A stretch of DNA of 64,000 nucleotides from Galdieria sulphuraria (taxonomy: Eukaryota > Rhodophyta > Bangiophyceae > Galdieriales > Galdieriaceae): contig NW_005178417.1 of assembly GCF_000341285.1 (NCBI RefSeq), positions 1 to 64,000 on the forward strand, written 5' to 3'. Under the pieces are notes generated by a model that was given only the letters and a program-made list of their open reading frames with translations, ran no database searches and was not told the origin of the DNA. Below, one piece after another: positions 1 to 12,198 of this stretch. The first letter of the stretch is position 1; each line of letters opens with the position of its first letter. The position numbers and the translations under genes are program-made.

Positions 1-392
1 TCTATTTTATGTCCTTCAACGGGATGAAAGAAATGCTCGAATGATTTTCAATTGTTGGGAGATATTCAATAACAAAAGAATTTTTCAACAAAACACGTTA
101 TAACAATTCCCTTTGGCAAGAGACAGTTGAATTGGTTTTCATGATAAGGAAGATTTCACTCGTCTATTTACCAAAAAAAGAGAGACAAGTATGCAAAAGA
201 TTTTAATTGTGTGACTAATATGCTCATTAGCACTTGTCCTTTTCATAATAAGAGCCATCATTTCATCACATACAATGAGCTTCCATTGAGCTGTGTGAAC
301 TCTTCAAAAATATCGATCCACCAACACACTGCGCTTCAACGCCAATATTCATACAATAAAGAGAATCGTCTCCAAAAACTTCAAATGGTATC

Positions 393-1235
393 TTAGGATT
401 CATGTTTGTTGGGTTGTTCATGCTTGAGCCATTTTACAAAGTCATCAATCAACACAGGCCAAGCACCTAAAGTAGTTCAGTCATATTTCTCTCATTGGAT
501 ACAAACTGTAAGTACAGACCATTTTCGTCATAGTCGGACAAATCTTTTTCACTTAATTGAGAAAAGTCATAAAGGAGATTCCAAGTATCTCTGGAAATGC
601 TATGCGTCTAATCAATCATAGCTTTAGTATCATTGTCACTTGATGATAGATAACTCACATTATTCTTTAGAAACTCTAACCAGGAATCCAAAAGAGAAAA
701 TCTTCCTCGCAATAAAACGTCCCACAAAGCCATAGCAGTTTCTGCAGGTAACGAACGTTGAGAAGGCTCCTTAGAATACTGAAAAACAAATTGATAAAAA
801 GCTCTAAACTTGGAAGGATCTTCAATTTCCTTTCTCAACGAGCCTAAAGACCCCATTAGGAACTTTTTCTATCATATATTACATACTTACTCAGTTTCCT
901 TTTTAACTTTTCCAAAGAGTCAACTTGCAAATTGGCCAAACCTTCCACGAACTCTTTTTCGGAAAACTCACAAGTGCTCGAAGCTTTCAATTTCCAAGCA
1001 AGTACCAAAGTGACTACGTCCGAAGGGTCCACTTGTATATCTTCAAAGAGCCTTTGTAGACCTTCTGCACCAATATAGTTACCTTTTATTTCATTAGTCC
1101 TTCAAATCTACTTGCGAGTGTCAACTAACCCAAAGGTTCTTTATAAGTTTGGAAAAGTTCTAAGATAGCTTTCTTATCTGCCCTTTTCATCAATGAAGAT
1201 GGAAAGTAAGTTTGGTAATGTCGATTGAGTTTCAT
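393..1235 (-). CDS. DCN1: DCN1-like protein (cullin neddylation co-E3)
   Basis: Scaffold that helps the NEDD8 E2 (Ubc12) modify cullins, acting in nucleus and cytosol. Five exons joined across introns of about 50 bases give roughly 215 residues. The potentiating-neddylation domain is clear: IGAEGLQRLFEDI, then FYQFVFQYSKE, LPAETAMALWDVLL, and the C-terminal signature YDENGAWPVLIDDFVKWLK formed across the last intron (donor after GAAAATG, acceptor before GTGCTTGG). The start ATG at 1235-1233 opens MKLNRHYQTYF; the protein lacks the N-terminal UBA domain of yeast Dcn1, as several DCUN1D proteins do. Its start codon overlaps that of the divergent ABC ATPase. Family assignment is secure; the exact paralogue is not. 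Confidence 0.88.
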
Positions 1236-2463
1236 GATGACTAGTTTTATTCTTGCACACTTTTCGCATAAGAGGCTACATAAAATAGCCTCTTATAATC
1301 ATTTTGGAGTACGTGGGAAACCTTACAAGTTACCGAACCTTTTCTTGAAAACAGGAAAAGTATTACCGTTGCGAAAGCTTTCTTGTCAAGTTTTTGAAAT
1401 TACTCGGGATAAGCCGGCAGTTAAAGTTGATGAACTAAGCAAATCATTTAAAATTGAAAAGAGTCGGGATAGCAAACAACCCTCTCGTGTTGATTCAGTG
1501 AAACAAGTTTCTTTTGTTGCTCGTCAAGGCGAAGTTTTTGGTTTATTGGGACCTAATGCCTCTGGAAAGACCACTTTATTGCGGTGTTTGGCCACTTTGA
1601 TTGCACCTGATTCGGGAACATTTGAAATATTTGGAGTGAATGGAATAAAACATCCCGATATCATTCGTCACATGTTTGGATATGTGGGACAAGAGGAAGG
1701 TTTTGACAAGGTACTCACTGGAAGGGAACATTTGAAACTCTTTGCTGACTTGTATCACTTATCTCGTGAAGAGTCTTGCCATAATATCGAAGCTGTTATT
1801 CAGATGTTGAACTTGGAGGAGTTTATTGATCGTTTGACTGGAACTTATTCCGGTGGAATCAAGCGTCGATTGGATTTGGCAATAGCGCTTTTATCTCGTC
1901 CTCCATTATTGATTCTTGACGAACCCAGTGTTGGTTTAGATGTTGCTAGTCGTAGTATTATATGGGATGTTCTCAAAGGGTATAAAGAGAATGGAGGTTC
2001 AGTGGTTTTGACGAGTCATTATTTGGAAGAAGTCGATATTTTAGCCGATCAAGTTTTGATCATTGAAAAAGGGAGGGTCATTGCTCAAGGTCGCCCAAGA
2101 GACTTAAAAGAGTCTTTAGGAGGTGATCGGGTTACTATTCGAATCAAAGAATTTACTCCATTCGAAGAATCCAAAGCTGCTTTGGATATTTTGTTAAAGA
2201 GTGAATGGGTGCATGGAGGAAATATTAATCTTTCTATGGGTAATGCCATAGAGTTAGTTGTTTCTTCTGGTGATATGGTAGCCAATGGTATTCAAAAAGT
2301 ATTACGTGAAAGAGGTTTTCAAGTATTTAGTTATACACAAAGTAAGCCAAGTCTTGGTGATGTTTATTTAGCAGCTACTGGACGCACTTTATTCGAAGCA
2401 GATATAGTGGGTCGTGACTCGAGAGATCCAAAGCGTATCAAAAAAGAAAGAATGACCATTTAG
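1234..2463 (+). CDS. ABC-2 type transporter ATP-binding protein, probably organelle-targeted
   Basis: Single-exon ATPase of the NatA/DrrA/CcmA class, which powers a separate membrane subunit not present here. Walker A GPNASGKT lies near residue 107, the signature YSGGIKRR near 206, Walker B LLILDEP near 226, and an H-loop in LTSHYLEE. About 60 basic, hydroxylated residues precede the domain (LAHFSHKRLHK...), as expected of a plastid or mitochondrial presequence. The ORF opens at a TTG (1225); the first ATGs are 1234 and 1237, so I take 1234. There is no later in-frame ATG before the ATPase domain, so the start must be here or in an unseen upstream exon. The substrate cannot be told from the sequence. 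Confidence 0.82.
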   Translation: MMTSFILAHFSHKRLHKIASYNHFGVRGKPYKLPNLFLKTGKVLPLRKLSCQVFEITRDKPAVKVDELSKSFKIEKSRDSKQPSRVDSVKQVSFVARQGEVFGLLGPNASGKTTLLRCLATLIAPDSGTFEIFGVNGIKHPDIIRHMFGYVGQEEGFDKVLTGREHLKLFADLYHLSREESCHNIEAVIQMLNLEEFIDRLTGTYSGGIKRRLDLAIALLSRPPLLILDEPSVGLDVASRSIIWDVLKGYKENGGSVVLTSHYLEEVDILADQVLIIEKGRVIAQGRPRDLKESLGGDRVTIRIKEFTPFEESKAALDILLKSEWVHGGNINLSMGNAIELVVSSGDMVANGIQKVLRERGFQVFSYTQSKPSLGDVYLAATGRTLFEADIVGRDSRDPKRIKKERMTI

Positions 2464-2558
2464 TTGAGTGTTCAAAACAATATTTTGTTGTTGCATAAAG
2501 AAAATACTTTTGAATGACAAATGACTAAAATTTTATTCTTTCTTATGTACCGACTTTC

Positions 2559-3641
2559 TTAAAACTTTTTCACGAAGACCTCGATGTAACTTGGCAACAT
2601 AGCGAATCTGGAAATGGCATAGTAAGCGACTATCTTATGCAACTCTATTACACAAACCTGTAGTTTCAATGGTAAATAAGAAAGAACAATCGATATGCAT
2701 TCATGAAACCAATAAGGATTGGAACAAACTTCATATCCAACACTTTGTAAACTATCGCGAGCAAATCTTTCCGCTGAAGGAACTGCCAAACTAGATTGAC
2801 GTATCTATTCAATTGTACTTAGTTTTTTACATACTTGTACAAGAAATGCCATACCTTGCTCATTTCACTTGTAACAAAGAATGGAGTAATACTCTGCACT
2901 ATAATACCCGAGGATTCCAATTCACCAGCAAGTGCCGTTGCTAATGCGTTCTCATAAGCTTTGCTACCAGAATAGCAACTTAAATAAGGTGCAGGACTTA
3001 ATACACCACCACCTGAACTAAGAAACAGAACAATTCCCTTTCTTCGTTCAACCATTTTCGGAACAACTATTCTCGTCATCTTTTGAGTAGCTACAATATT
3101 CACTCGAAGAATTTGATCCATCTTTTCTTCTTCCATCTCTAAAAACGCTGTGGGCAAACTCACGTTGACTCCCACGTTGTTGACCAGAACAGAAACTGTC
3201 AAACTATTTAATTGATTCTCCAAGCGTCTCCAATCCTCAGTAGAAGCACTAGCAAAGTCAAAACTGATGACCAGACTTTTGGCGCCTTTACTTTCTACTT
3301 GTTGAGCTACGTGTTGTAACTTGTCCACTGAACGCGCCAAAAGAATCACATTCAAACTAGCAACATAATGAGAAAATATACTCGTATATGAATACTATAA
3401 ATACCCTTTTTTTGCAAGCTCTACTGCATAGGCTGCTCCAATACCATAAGATGCACCTGTAACTACTGCCCATTCTCCCTGTTTCTTACTTGAATATTTC
3501 TATCAAAACTAATAAAGATCAACCCACTCTATAAGTTTCCCACGAAAAAGGTGTTCTAAACCAGTGACGATAGATAAACCTGATGATAAAGAATATAGAA
3601 TAAAGACTACATAAGGCGCCAATGATGGACAAAACCGACAT
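2559..3641 (-). CDS. KCR1: Very-long-chain 3-oxoacyl-CoA reductase (KCR/IFA38/HSD17B12 family)
   Basis: Second step of the ER fatty-acid elongation cycle: NADPH reduction of 3-ketoacyl-CoA. Four exons. Exon 1 gives a hydrophobic N-terminal anchor (MSVLSIIGALCSLYSIFFII). Exon 2 begins with the cofactor motif (EWAVVTGAS...IGAAYAVELAKKG). Exon 3 holds NNVGVN, the catalytic serine in LFLSSGGG, and YLSCYSGSKAY with the Y-x3-K pair. The last intron (gtatgt...tctag, before TTGGCAGTTCC) leads to a C-terminal membrane-associated tail ending EVFVKKF. The length of about 310 residues is normal for the family. The position of the last donor is inferred from reading frame. Confidence 0.87.
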
Positions 3642-3686
3642 TCTAAGACAATCAATTAACAATTTTTTATTTGGACTTGTAAGAAT

Positions 3687-6191
3687 ATGAACTGTTCTTT
3701 TTACTTATTGTGGTTGTGTGGCTTCTTATTAGTAGTTGCAGAACCAATTGCCAAAGATTATAAAGAAAATGAACAGATTGTAGTATGGGCAAATAAAATG
3801 GGTCCTTATAATAGTCCAGCAGAAGGTCAAGATTTTTATGAAGTAAGTTGCAGTGTGGGTTGGACAGAAAAGAACCAAACCTTCCAAAGGCACTTCCTTG
3901 GAGTGAAGACTGTAGACCTAAAGAATTAGAATATGCTGAACAACATTTGGGTGAAGCACTCATAGGAAATCGACTAGTAAAGACCCCGTAAGTATATGAC
4001 TCTCACAGTTTGTATGATAGGTAACTTGCCAATAGTTTTCAAGTAAACTTTAAAAAATCTGTGAAGGAGATTCCTTTATGTCAGTTGAACATAGATGTGA
4101 CACATCTCGGTTCTTTCCGAAGAGCTATTGCAGAGAATTATGTGGTATGTGAACGGTCGTTTGGAATGTCTTAAGCAGTCTTGACAGCAATTGATTTAGT
4201 ATTATTTGACAATGGATGGAATATCTTCGCCTGCCATTCCTTTAGGAGAAACTGATTTGCAACGTTTGGGTCTTCATCTTGGAAAGAGACTGACCAATCT
4301 GGAACATGTGTATATTTACTCTCAGGTATGATATTCTTGCTATCTGTCTTTTGTGTAAATTGTTTATGCATTTCCAGTTACAATTTGAAATATACTACAA
4401 TAATTCCAATATTATTCGTTTCCATGTTTTACCTTTAGGTATATATGTTGTATTGTCTATCTTCATGTGATTGGATATTGATCAAACTGTTGCAAGGACC
4501 TGTATTGATATCGGCCGATAGTGTATTTAATCATTCAATTTCCTATTCCGTGTCTTGGAATCCAACAAACACCGTAGTGACAGTAAGTTTTCTGATATAT
4601 ACGAAAGTATACAAATATTTGTTTATCTCTTTAAGGAGCGTTTGGAAAGTCTTTCCTCACCTACTCTATTTGAATTCAGATGGCCATCTTTATTAAGTTC
4701 TTTGAGTCTCATCTTTTTTGTCCTTGCTAGCATTGGCATCATTTTTATCCGCAGATTAAGGTACTATCGTTGTTGTTGTTCCTAATATTATGATTCAGCT
4801 CTTATAGAAGAGAGCTTCGAAGTACAGAAGAGCTTGAAATGGGTGCCATGGAAGATGTAGAACGTGGTTGGAAACTCATTCGTGGTGACGTCTTTCGCTT
4901 TCCAGATTATTACAATCTACTTTGTGCCTTTTATGGTAAGTAATCGATGACTACTGAACAAGTCATTCATCATCATTGATGTTGTTGTTTCAAGGAGTTG
5001 GTCTTCAATTGACTTTGTTGACGATGATTCTGTTCATGATTGGCTCCTTGGGTGGTTATCAAAGGCGTGGTGGCGCTTCCTTCTTATCTACTGCAGTAAG
5101 TTTGCTAGACTCAACAAGTATATTTGATGCCAAGTTCTATTGTAGATATTTATGTATTCATTGACTAGTTTCATTTCTGGTTTTGGAAGTGCACGACTTT
5201 ATCGACAAATGAATGGCCAACATTGGGTTCGAAACACTCTTCTTTGTATTTTCATTTATACTCTGCCAGTGTTTCTTATTTGGAGTTGCATCAATACAAT
5301 GGCTCTCTTTTATGATTCTACTATTGCTTTACCATTTTCATTGGGACTTGTTTTATTTGCATTGTGGTAAGCCAATCCACACTTTGTTTTATATCCATTT
5401 GACATGACTAGGGCATTTATTACTTTTCCTTGTACGGTATTGGGGGCTATTATTGGAAAACATACTGGAAGAAAAGGTTTCCGAGCTCCTGTTCGAACTT
5501 CAAAAATAAAGAGAGAAATTCCAAGGGCTCCTTGGTATGCATCAGTTTGGTTCCAAGTAAGTCTGTTGATTGACATATCTCTGATGACATTTGAATCTCA
5601 TAGAAAAGGCTTGCATTGGAGGAATTCTTCCATTAAGCATCGTTTTGGTGGAAACGCGATATATCTTAAGTGCTATTTGGGGTTATGAGAATCCTTCTTC
5701 CTTTATTGTACTGTTCATGTTGTTTCTTATATTGGTAAGGAGTCCGTTGAGAGAACGTGCGGGATATTCCATCATAATATTCTCTGTAGGTCATTTGGAT
5801 TTCGGCAATTACAAGCTTCCTCGTATTCCAGCAACTCTGTTTTGAAAATTACAAGTGGTTCGTACAGACCTTATCTGTGAATAATAAGTAGTCAACAAAG
5901 TTTTTGAGCATAGGTGGTGGCGTTCATTTCTGAATGGAGGCTCTTGTGCGATATTCTTCTATTTCTATGCCATTTACTATTTCTACTTCCAAAGCAATCT
6001 TTCGGGCTTCTTACAAGTAAGAATATTCTATCATCTTAGAGGAGAAGCACTAAACCTTTTCCTAGTCGTTATCTTTTTTAGGATACACGTTTGCACTTAG
6101 TTATGGACTGTTCTTAGCTTTAGGTTTCATTGGTTTTGTTTCTGGTTTGACATTTGTTCGAGTTATTTATCGTGCTATTAAAACAGATTGA
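3687..6191 (+). CDS. Transmembrane 9 superfamily protein (nonaspanin, EMP70 family)
   Basis: Golgi/endosomal multispanning protein with a lumenal N-terminal domain and nine membrane helices. A cleavable signal (MNCSFYLLWLCGFLLVVAEP) precedes QIVVWANKMGPYNSPAEGQDFYE, the family hallmark. Downstream exons give GWKLIRGDVFRFP, then helices such as VGLQLTLLTMILFMIGS and SGFGSARLYRQMNGQHW, ending GFVSGLTFVRVIYRAIKTD before TGA. About ten introns of some 50 bases break the reading frame. The motif order resembles human TM9SF3 most closely. Family placement is firm; sorting function is inferred from family knowledge. Confidence 0.87.
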
Positions 6192-6279
6192 TAGAGTTTC
6201 ACTTGTATTGACTTTCTTTCTATGAAAAGCACACAAAGACAACTATTCATCGAACACCAGTATATCTTAAGAGTACACC

Positions 6280-6893
6280 TTAATCTTCAAAAGTTCGTGT
6301 TCTTTTCCTCCCTAAAGTTTCTAAGTCCAAGAGTAACTGTTTCTTTTCAACAAACTTACCACTCGTTCTTCTTAAACTAGGGTGGTCACCTCTAGAGTCG
6401 GTACGTGAAGACTCTTCGCTATACTCTGGACCTTCTTCTTCACTCTCTTGTGACTCAACATTAAGACTCGTTTCTTCCATCTTTTCTTCTTTGCTCTGTT
6501 CCAAGGACTTTTGATAAAGTTTGTATTGGTTCAATTCGAAAAGGGCACTATCCAGTTGTACCTCATCGTGTGGGTCATAAATACACTAAACAACCCCAAA
6601 AGTAAGATGACGCTATACAACACACTTTTTCAATTTACCTGTGGAATAGAACCGGTTGTGGACAGTCGGTGCAACAAGTGTGTAAATAAGCAAAAGTCCA
6701 TAAACTGCTTACGTTTTCGAGGGTGAAGCAGCTCACGACTCCAACTCACGGGAGAGTAGGAAAGTGGTAAATAGGTATAAGGACAGTTTGTACGAAAAGG
6801 AACTACTCCACCGTAAGATAAATAGTTGAGTTTAGGTTTCTTGGGTTGTATGACTTTCATTGGGGGCCAATTATTAATGATGCCAAGTTTCAT
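6280..6893 (-). CDS. Hypothetical protein with acidic low-complexity C-terminus
   Basis: I do not recognise this gene. Two exons join in frame if the donor is after TCTATTCCACAG and the acceptor lies before TGTATTTATGAC, giving about 185 residues. The N-terminus (MKLGIINNWPPMKV) is followed by a proline/tyrosine-rich part and a basic patch HPRKRK. The C-terminal half is Glu/Ser-rich (ESEEEGPEYSEESSR) and ends in a basic KKQLLLDLETLGRKR stretch that could be a nuclear signal. No membrane segment is seen. It lies between the convergent nonaspanin gene and the SLD5 gene, with no functional hint from the neighbours. Confidence 0.5.
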
Positions 6894-7056
6894 GGAATGA
6901 AAAAGGAAGCTTATAGGATACTTTGGTTTTCATATCAAAACGAAAACTCGTCTTTATTATTCATGAGCCATTGGATACGAAGTAGTAGAAAATGGGAATA
7001 CATATATGAATAAGTAGATATGTACAATGAACATGAGTTTGGGTCTTCCAAAATGG

Positions 7057-7064
7057 CCGGGAAA
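7057..7064 (-). promoter_or_regulatory. E2F-like site upstream of SLD5
   Basis: TTTCCCGG on the minus strand matches the TTTSSCGS E2F consensus and sits 83 bases before the SLD5 start. Binding is inferred from the motif only. Confidence 0.35.
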
Positions 7065-7146
7065 TAAAGAAATGGTCATCAAGAGTCCCATTGAACTTTC
7101 TTGTTAAAAACAGGTGGTATTTTCGTAAATATCAAGTACTAGTTTT

Positions 7147-7904
7147 ATGGAAGAATCTTATCAAGAGGGAAAGGAAGACATAAACTATGACGTTTGGAGA
7201 CTTCGCAAGTGGCTAGTGAACGAAAAATGTTGCAATGATATACTCCCTTATCAGGAAGAACTGGTTACAGGGTTTGCCGATTTATGTCAGTTTCAACAGT
7301 CTTTGGTAGAACAAGTGACGGGAACCGATGACTTTGCTACTATTTTGGTAAAGAATTTGAAAGAATTGGAACTCGAAAGAATTCGATATTTGCTCAAGGA
7401 ATATTTGAGAACTCGGTTGCGCAAGATTGAAAGTTTATTGTTTTATTTAGGGAGAGATAAGGAAAAATGGAGTTTGCTTTCCTCAGCAGAAACCGAGTAT
7501 ATGAAACAGTAAGCTAACTTTCTTTCTTCCGCTTCGTTGTTATGCCTTACAAACCACGGAAGACTATATCAACTGATGACAAGCCACTTTGAACGATCCT
7601 TTCTTAATGGGTTACCAGAAAAACTGCGTGCTATCGATGAGAGAGATGGAGATAACCCTCCAGGAAACTTGGATGATATGGACGAGTTTGTTTTCTTATA
7701 TGCAGCAGAGGAAATAGGCAATGTGACGACAGACCCTAGGTAAGTAACAATCAACGTGCCATGATGGTGAATGTTTCTTCCCATAGCGTTTACAATAGTT
7801 CTCAAGTTACGAGTACTATTCACATTCGAAAAGGTGAAGTTGTATGTCTAAGATATTCAGTTGCAAAGCAGTATTTGTTGGACGAATCTGCTTTTCTTCT
7901 TTAA
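7147..7904 (+). CDS. SLD5: GINS complex subunit SLD5
   Basis: Subunit of the GINS tetramer, part of the CMG replicative helicase. Three exons, about 220 residues, matching the family. The A-domain is helical: LVEQVTGTDDFATILVKNLKELELERIRYLLKEYLRTRLRKIE, here seen as LELERIRYLLKEYLRTRLRK, followed by SSAETEYMKQ and SHFERSFLNGLPEKLR. The C-terminal B-domain has DDMDEFVFLYAAEEIG and ends LRYSVAKQYLLDESAFLL. Introns follow ATGAAACA and GACCCTAG. A TTTCCCGG element (minus strand, 7057-7064) lies about 83 bases upstream of the ATG and fits an E2F site, as expected for an S-phase gene. Confidence 0.88.
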
Positions 7905-7947
7905 AAGAGCAAATGTATGTGAAAAAGTCCACATTGCACAAATGTAA

Positions 7948-9806
7948 CTACAACTCATCCTCAATATCTAATAAACATTTTTCCAACTTGATATTTTCCG
8001 TCTCAAGATTTTGTGACAACTGTCCGATTTCCTTTTCCAGCTAGTGCGCAACCAGTTGTCAGTAAAGCTAGAAATAATATACTTTTATAAACTTACCGAT
8101 GAAAGATTCGAAAGTTTTGAACGAGTTGTGGAATACCACCGTTGAAGAATTTCATGTTTTGTCTTATCAATTTCTGTCAACTGGTTTGCTCGGGTGATCA
8201 ACTTGACATTCCCTAATGATGCAATCTTCTTATTGAGGAGTTCCAACTGCAACTCTAATTCTTTTAAACGAGCGTGGATAGAATTATAACTAGTAGAGAA
8301 CTGTTCTGTAATGACTGAACCCTTCATGATAGAAAAATTATGGATGGCCTCTTTGTAAGTATCCGACAATGCACAATGCAATGAATACAGATTGTTCAAA
8401 CATACGCTATTTGAAGCTTCAGTGTCATCTCTCAAATACAAACTAAGGCGACTTGCAAGAGATAAACCTGCCAACAATATCAATATGAAAACCACAGGCA
8501 ATAATAACTTCTCCAATAGATTCCATATTTTCAACTCATAAGTTATAACAAGAGAACCCCAATTCATACCCGTGGGCACCATATTTCGTTTCTCAAAGAC
8601 CAACAAAGGTCTTCCTTGAATATCCAAAAGATCAAACATCGTTTCATTGTTCACGTTGTCAAAAGCAAACGGAACTGAATAATCCCACGCAATGTTTTTG
8701 GCACCTTCAGGTAACGCAACTCTCAAAACATATTTTTCTATAACAATGCTTCTAATGGAAGGCGGAATATTCACTCGCAGTTGATACTGATTCGAACCCA
8801 ATGACTTTAGATACTTTTTGGATGGTACACGATAACCAATAAAAAAGGCATTTTTCCAACCGCCTATCAAAGGATATCGAAATTTGAGTTGTAAAATCCG
8901 ACCTTTCGAACGATCAGGGCCACGAAGATGCGAAGAGGTAATATTCCCAACATAGTCTTTATAAGAGACATCTCTAGCTTCTGTAGGGAGACGAGCAACA
9001 ACATCCTCAACCACTGGCTTATAATAGTGAGAGTTTGACTGAAAGTCGAGTCTTGAAAAACCTCCCTTTGACTCGGCTCCTTTATTTTCCAAATCATAGC
9101 TTTCGAGGACTTGCAACCAACCCCAATGACTTACTTTCAACGTATTCGCCACTTGACTGCCGGTTAGAAGAGGAGTATTGTGGCGAAAGCGAACACCAAA
9201 GGTCATAGAATCCATAGAAGGGACCTTTTTATAGGGTCCCAGAATAGCCTTGTTTCCATTAAAAGACAGTTGAGGTATCTTTTCCTGCTCAATAAAATGG
9301 AACTGGGAATGAGGAAAATTGATCGTGGTCTTTTGTTCCTTCACTTCATAAGGACAGTAAAAACGAACATAACTTTCATAATACAAATATTGATCTCCAT
9401 CTTTAGGAATAACTCGTGGCTTTGGCTTCAAACAGTTCATATAAAGAGAGGTGACCTTTAGAGTATCTTCGGGCGTCGAACCCAACACAACTACAAACTT
9501 GCGAAATAAAACCTCAGTTTCTTGTTGTTCCTTCACTGGTAAAATATGGTTGGATGAATCTTCCACTTGAACCTGCGCCAGACATTCATACTGTTGCAAA
9601 GAGAAAATAAGTTCCAACGTGTCCCATTTTCCTTTGCCCAGCTTGATCACTACTTTTTCTGTCACAAAATTTTTGTTGAGGTCAATGGTGCGGTCTAGCC
9701 TCTCAATGTTATGTACCTCTTTCGCACTATATGCTATTTGGAACAATGAAAAGACGAAGAAAAGTACGCATAGCCGCCTCTTCCAGGCATCCATTCCAAA
9801 GTCCAT
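7948..9806 (-). CDS. OST1: Ribophorin I / OST1, oligosaccharyltransferase subunit
   Basis: Non-catalytic ER membrane subunit of oligosaccharyltransferase, which moves the dolichol-linked glycan to asparagines of nascent proteins. The ATG at 9806 gives MDFGMDAWKRRLCVLFFVFS, a signal peptide; the ORF-opening TTG at 9815 is ignored. The body shows FYCPYEVKEQ, GVRFRHNTP, LKFRYPLIGGWKNAFFIGYR and VALPEGAKNIAWD, then one membrane helix LLLPVVFILILLAGLSL. After TCATCG an intron of about 60 bases leads to a last exon (LEKEIGQLSQNLETENIKLEKCLLD) forming a coiled-coil tail. It is convergent with SLD5 (43 bases apart) and divergent from CDC27 (about 70 bases). Confidence 0.88.
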
Positions 9807-9876
9807 GGAATCCAATCACCCTTTTTGGGTCAAAGAAAAAAATTCATTGAGCGCGCGCTTTTTTTGCGCCAGTTCT

Positions 9877-12076
9877 ATGAAAGCTTTTGATGGTTCCGAG
9901 TTACTCCTCATACAAGGAGTCCAAAATTCACTTCATTATTGTTTATATTCCAACGCCGTAGGTTATTTACTTATTTCCAAGTATTTGCCGTTCAAAATGA
10001 TTAGATTTTTCTTGCAGAACGTCTATTCGCCTTGAGAAAGTGTGAAGAGACCGCCTACTTGTTGGCAACGAGTTGTATTCGTCAAAACAAAGTACATAGA
10101 GCTTCTGCTGTACTTACTGGATGTCAGGTTTGTTTTTTACGGAGTGTTTATTATCTTGGCATTGTTGAAAACAAAATACTAGTCGCCTGAAAATCGATAT
10201 TTGGCAGCGTGGTGTTTTTTTGAACAAAACAAGTTGAGAGAAGCAGAGGATTCGTTACGATGGAACGAAAAAGAAGAAGAAATACCTGGAAAAGCTGCAG
10301 GTCACTACCTATTGGGTTTAATTTATCAACGTTCGAATAGGAAGAACAAAGCAATCGATCAGTTTAAGAAATGTTTGGAAAAGGATGCCACGTTATGGAT
10401 GGCATATGTGGCGTTATGTGAATTGGGAAGTAGTCCAGATCCTGATACCTATTTTTCAAAGGAAGACTGGACGTTGTTGTCTACACAAGTTGGGCCATCG
10501 GCAGAGGCTGGTCCAAACCAGCCACTGGGTTTGTCTTGTTTATCATCAACTTCTGTGGAAGCTCCTTCGATTTCGTCTGGGAAACAACTTCCCCCACAAA
10601 TTATAGGAAGAACGAGTGAAGAAGAAGACTACAATACGCCTTATCAACGTCAAACACCCAAACGTCTTGCATCACCTTCACGAGTGTCACATATCACCTT
10701 GACGAACCCCAATTTGCAAACAAACGTTTTGGATAAATCGGGTGACTTTCGAACACCTTCCCCTGAAGCCAAAGTCATAGGAACCCTAAGGTCCAATGGC
10801 CCGCCTTCTGTTCGAAGAAACAACAAACCGCTAGCGACACCCTCAAGTCAACAGGAAACCATTGGAAGTTTACGCAAATTGGGTCGTTTATCATTTTCCT
10901 CCCGAAGTTCAGACCGCATGGCTGTGGAACGTGTTGTGTCATCGGGAGAAGAACGAAATATGGCACATGATAGCTTTTCAGTCATGAGACTTTTTAGAAT
11001 ATTAGGAAAAGCTCAATTACTTTTATCATTATTTTGTAGTGAGGAGGCCATTCAAACTTTAGAGGGACTTCCTCCTGCACAATATCAGACTGGTTATGTA
11101 CTAAGTATGGTCGGTAGGGCATATTATGAATTGCTGGATTACAACAGTGCCTTGCAAACTTTTGAACAATGCCAACATCTAGATTTCACTTATACGGATG
11201 GTCTTGAATATTTTTCATCCGTCATGTGGCATCTTCGCATGGAGACCGAACTTAGTTTCCTATCACAATATCTTTTATCTGTGGATAGAAACTCTTCTTC
11301 TGCTTGGTGTGCTATGGGCAATTTATTCTCTCTACAAAAGGATCCCGACACAGCCATCCGTTGTCTCAAACGTGCAGTTTTACTTGCACCTCGTTCATCC
11401 TATGCTCATGCACTTATTGGACATGAGTATATTTTTAAGGAAGATTATGATGCCGCCATGGCTTCTTTTAGAACTGCATTGGCAATCAGTGAACGCGAAT
11501 ATCACGTAAGTGCAAAAATTTTTATATATGAGAGATGATACGCTAACATGTAAAGGCATGGTATGGTTTGGGACAAGTCTTTCACAAACAAGAAAAGTAC
11601 AAGCTCGCAGATTATCATTATCGTTGTGCTATCAAAATCAATCCACGTTCATCCCTTCTTTATTATCATTTGGCCAATGTTTGTTATTCATGTAAATCCT
11701 ACAACGAAGCTTTGGAAGCTTATGACAAGGCGATAGAGTTGAATGCTAAGAACTATGTAGCACGTTTTGAGAGAGCCAAGTTGTATTCTAAGATTCAACG
11801 TCATAGGGAAGCAACTGAAGAATTGATAGAACTGAGTAATTTGGTTCCCAAGGTAATTACTAGCGAGATTTGTTGGAGAGATTCTATATTTGACTTCATT
11901 TGAATGACTAGGAGCCCGCTGTACATTATCTTTTAGGAAGATTGGCGAAAAACGGTGGAGATAGGAAGTTGGCTATGCAGTATTTTATGTTTGCTCTTGA
12001 CTTGGATCCCAAGTCACGGTTATACAAACATTGCTTGGAAAATATCGATGCACCGGATGATCCAGAAGACTTGTGA
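9877..12076 (+). CDS. CDC27: APC/C subunit CDC27 (APC3)
   Basis: TPR scaffold of the anaphase-promoting complex, which binds the C-terminal IR tail of co-activators. Exon 1 begins MKAFDGSELLLIQ and continues VQNSLHYCLYSNAV; the next exons give ERLFALRKCEETAYLLA and LAAWCFFEQNKLREAEDSL. A serine-rich linker (about residues 160-280) separates the N-terminal repeats from the C-terminal TPR array (AWCAMGNLFSLQKDPDTAIRCLKRA, seen as LFSLQKDPDTAIRCLKRA; AWYGLGQVFHKQEKYKLADYH; LLYYHLANVCYSC). The end, FALDLDPKSRLYKHCLENID, matches CDC27. At least four short introns. Its ATG lies about 70 bases from divergent OST1; the gap holds TTTTTGCGCC, a near E2F match. Confidence 0.9.
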
Positions 12077-12198
12077 TTACTATTTTACATACCTATGCTT
12101 AGCACAAGTTATATATGCAAATGGAAATAAAACTGGAATAGCTTTTTTTTTATTATAGATTTTGGGATTGAGGAGGAATTGTTGTGAGTTATTCCAAA

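Noticed and set aside
211-396. 61-codon plus ORF before the DCN1-like gene
   Set aside because: No coding character or motif, and it runs into the end of the DCN1-like gene.
3270-3285. Further GGCGCC palindromes (3274, 3616, 15930, 25069, 47424)
   Set aside because: These lie inside coding exons or lack the TTGGCGCCA context next to a start codon.
9851-9872. E2F site in the OST1-CDC27 gap (TTTTTGCGCC)
   Set aside because: It departs from TTTSSCGC at one core position, so it is noted in the CDC27 entry but not called.
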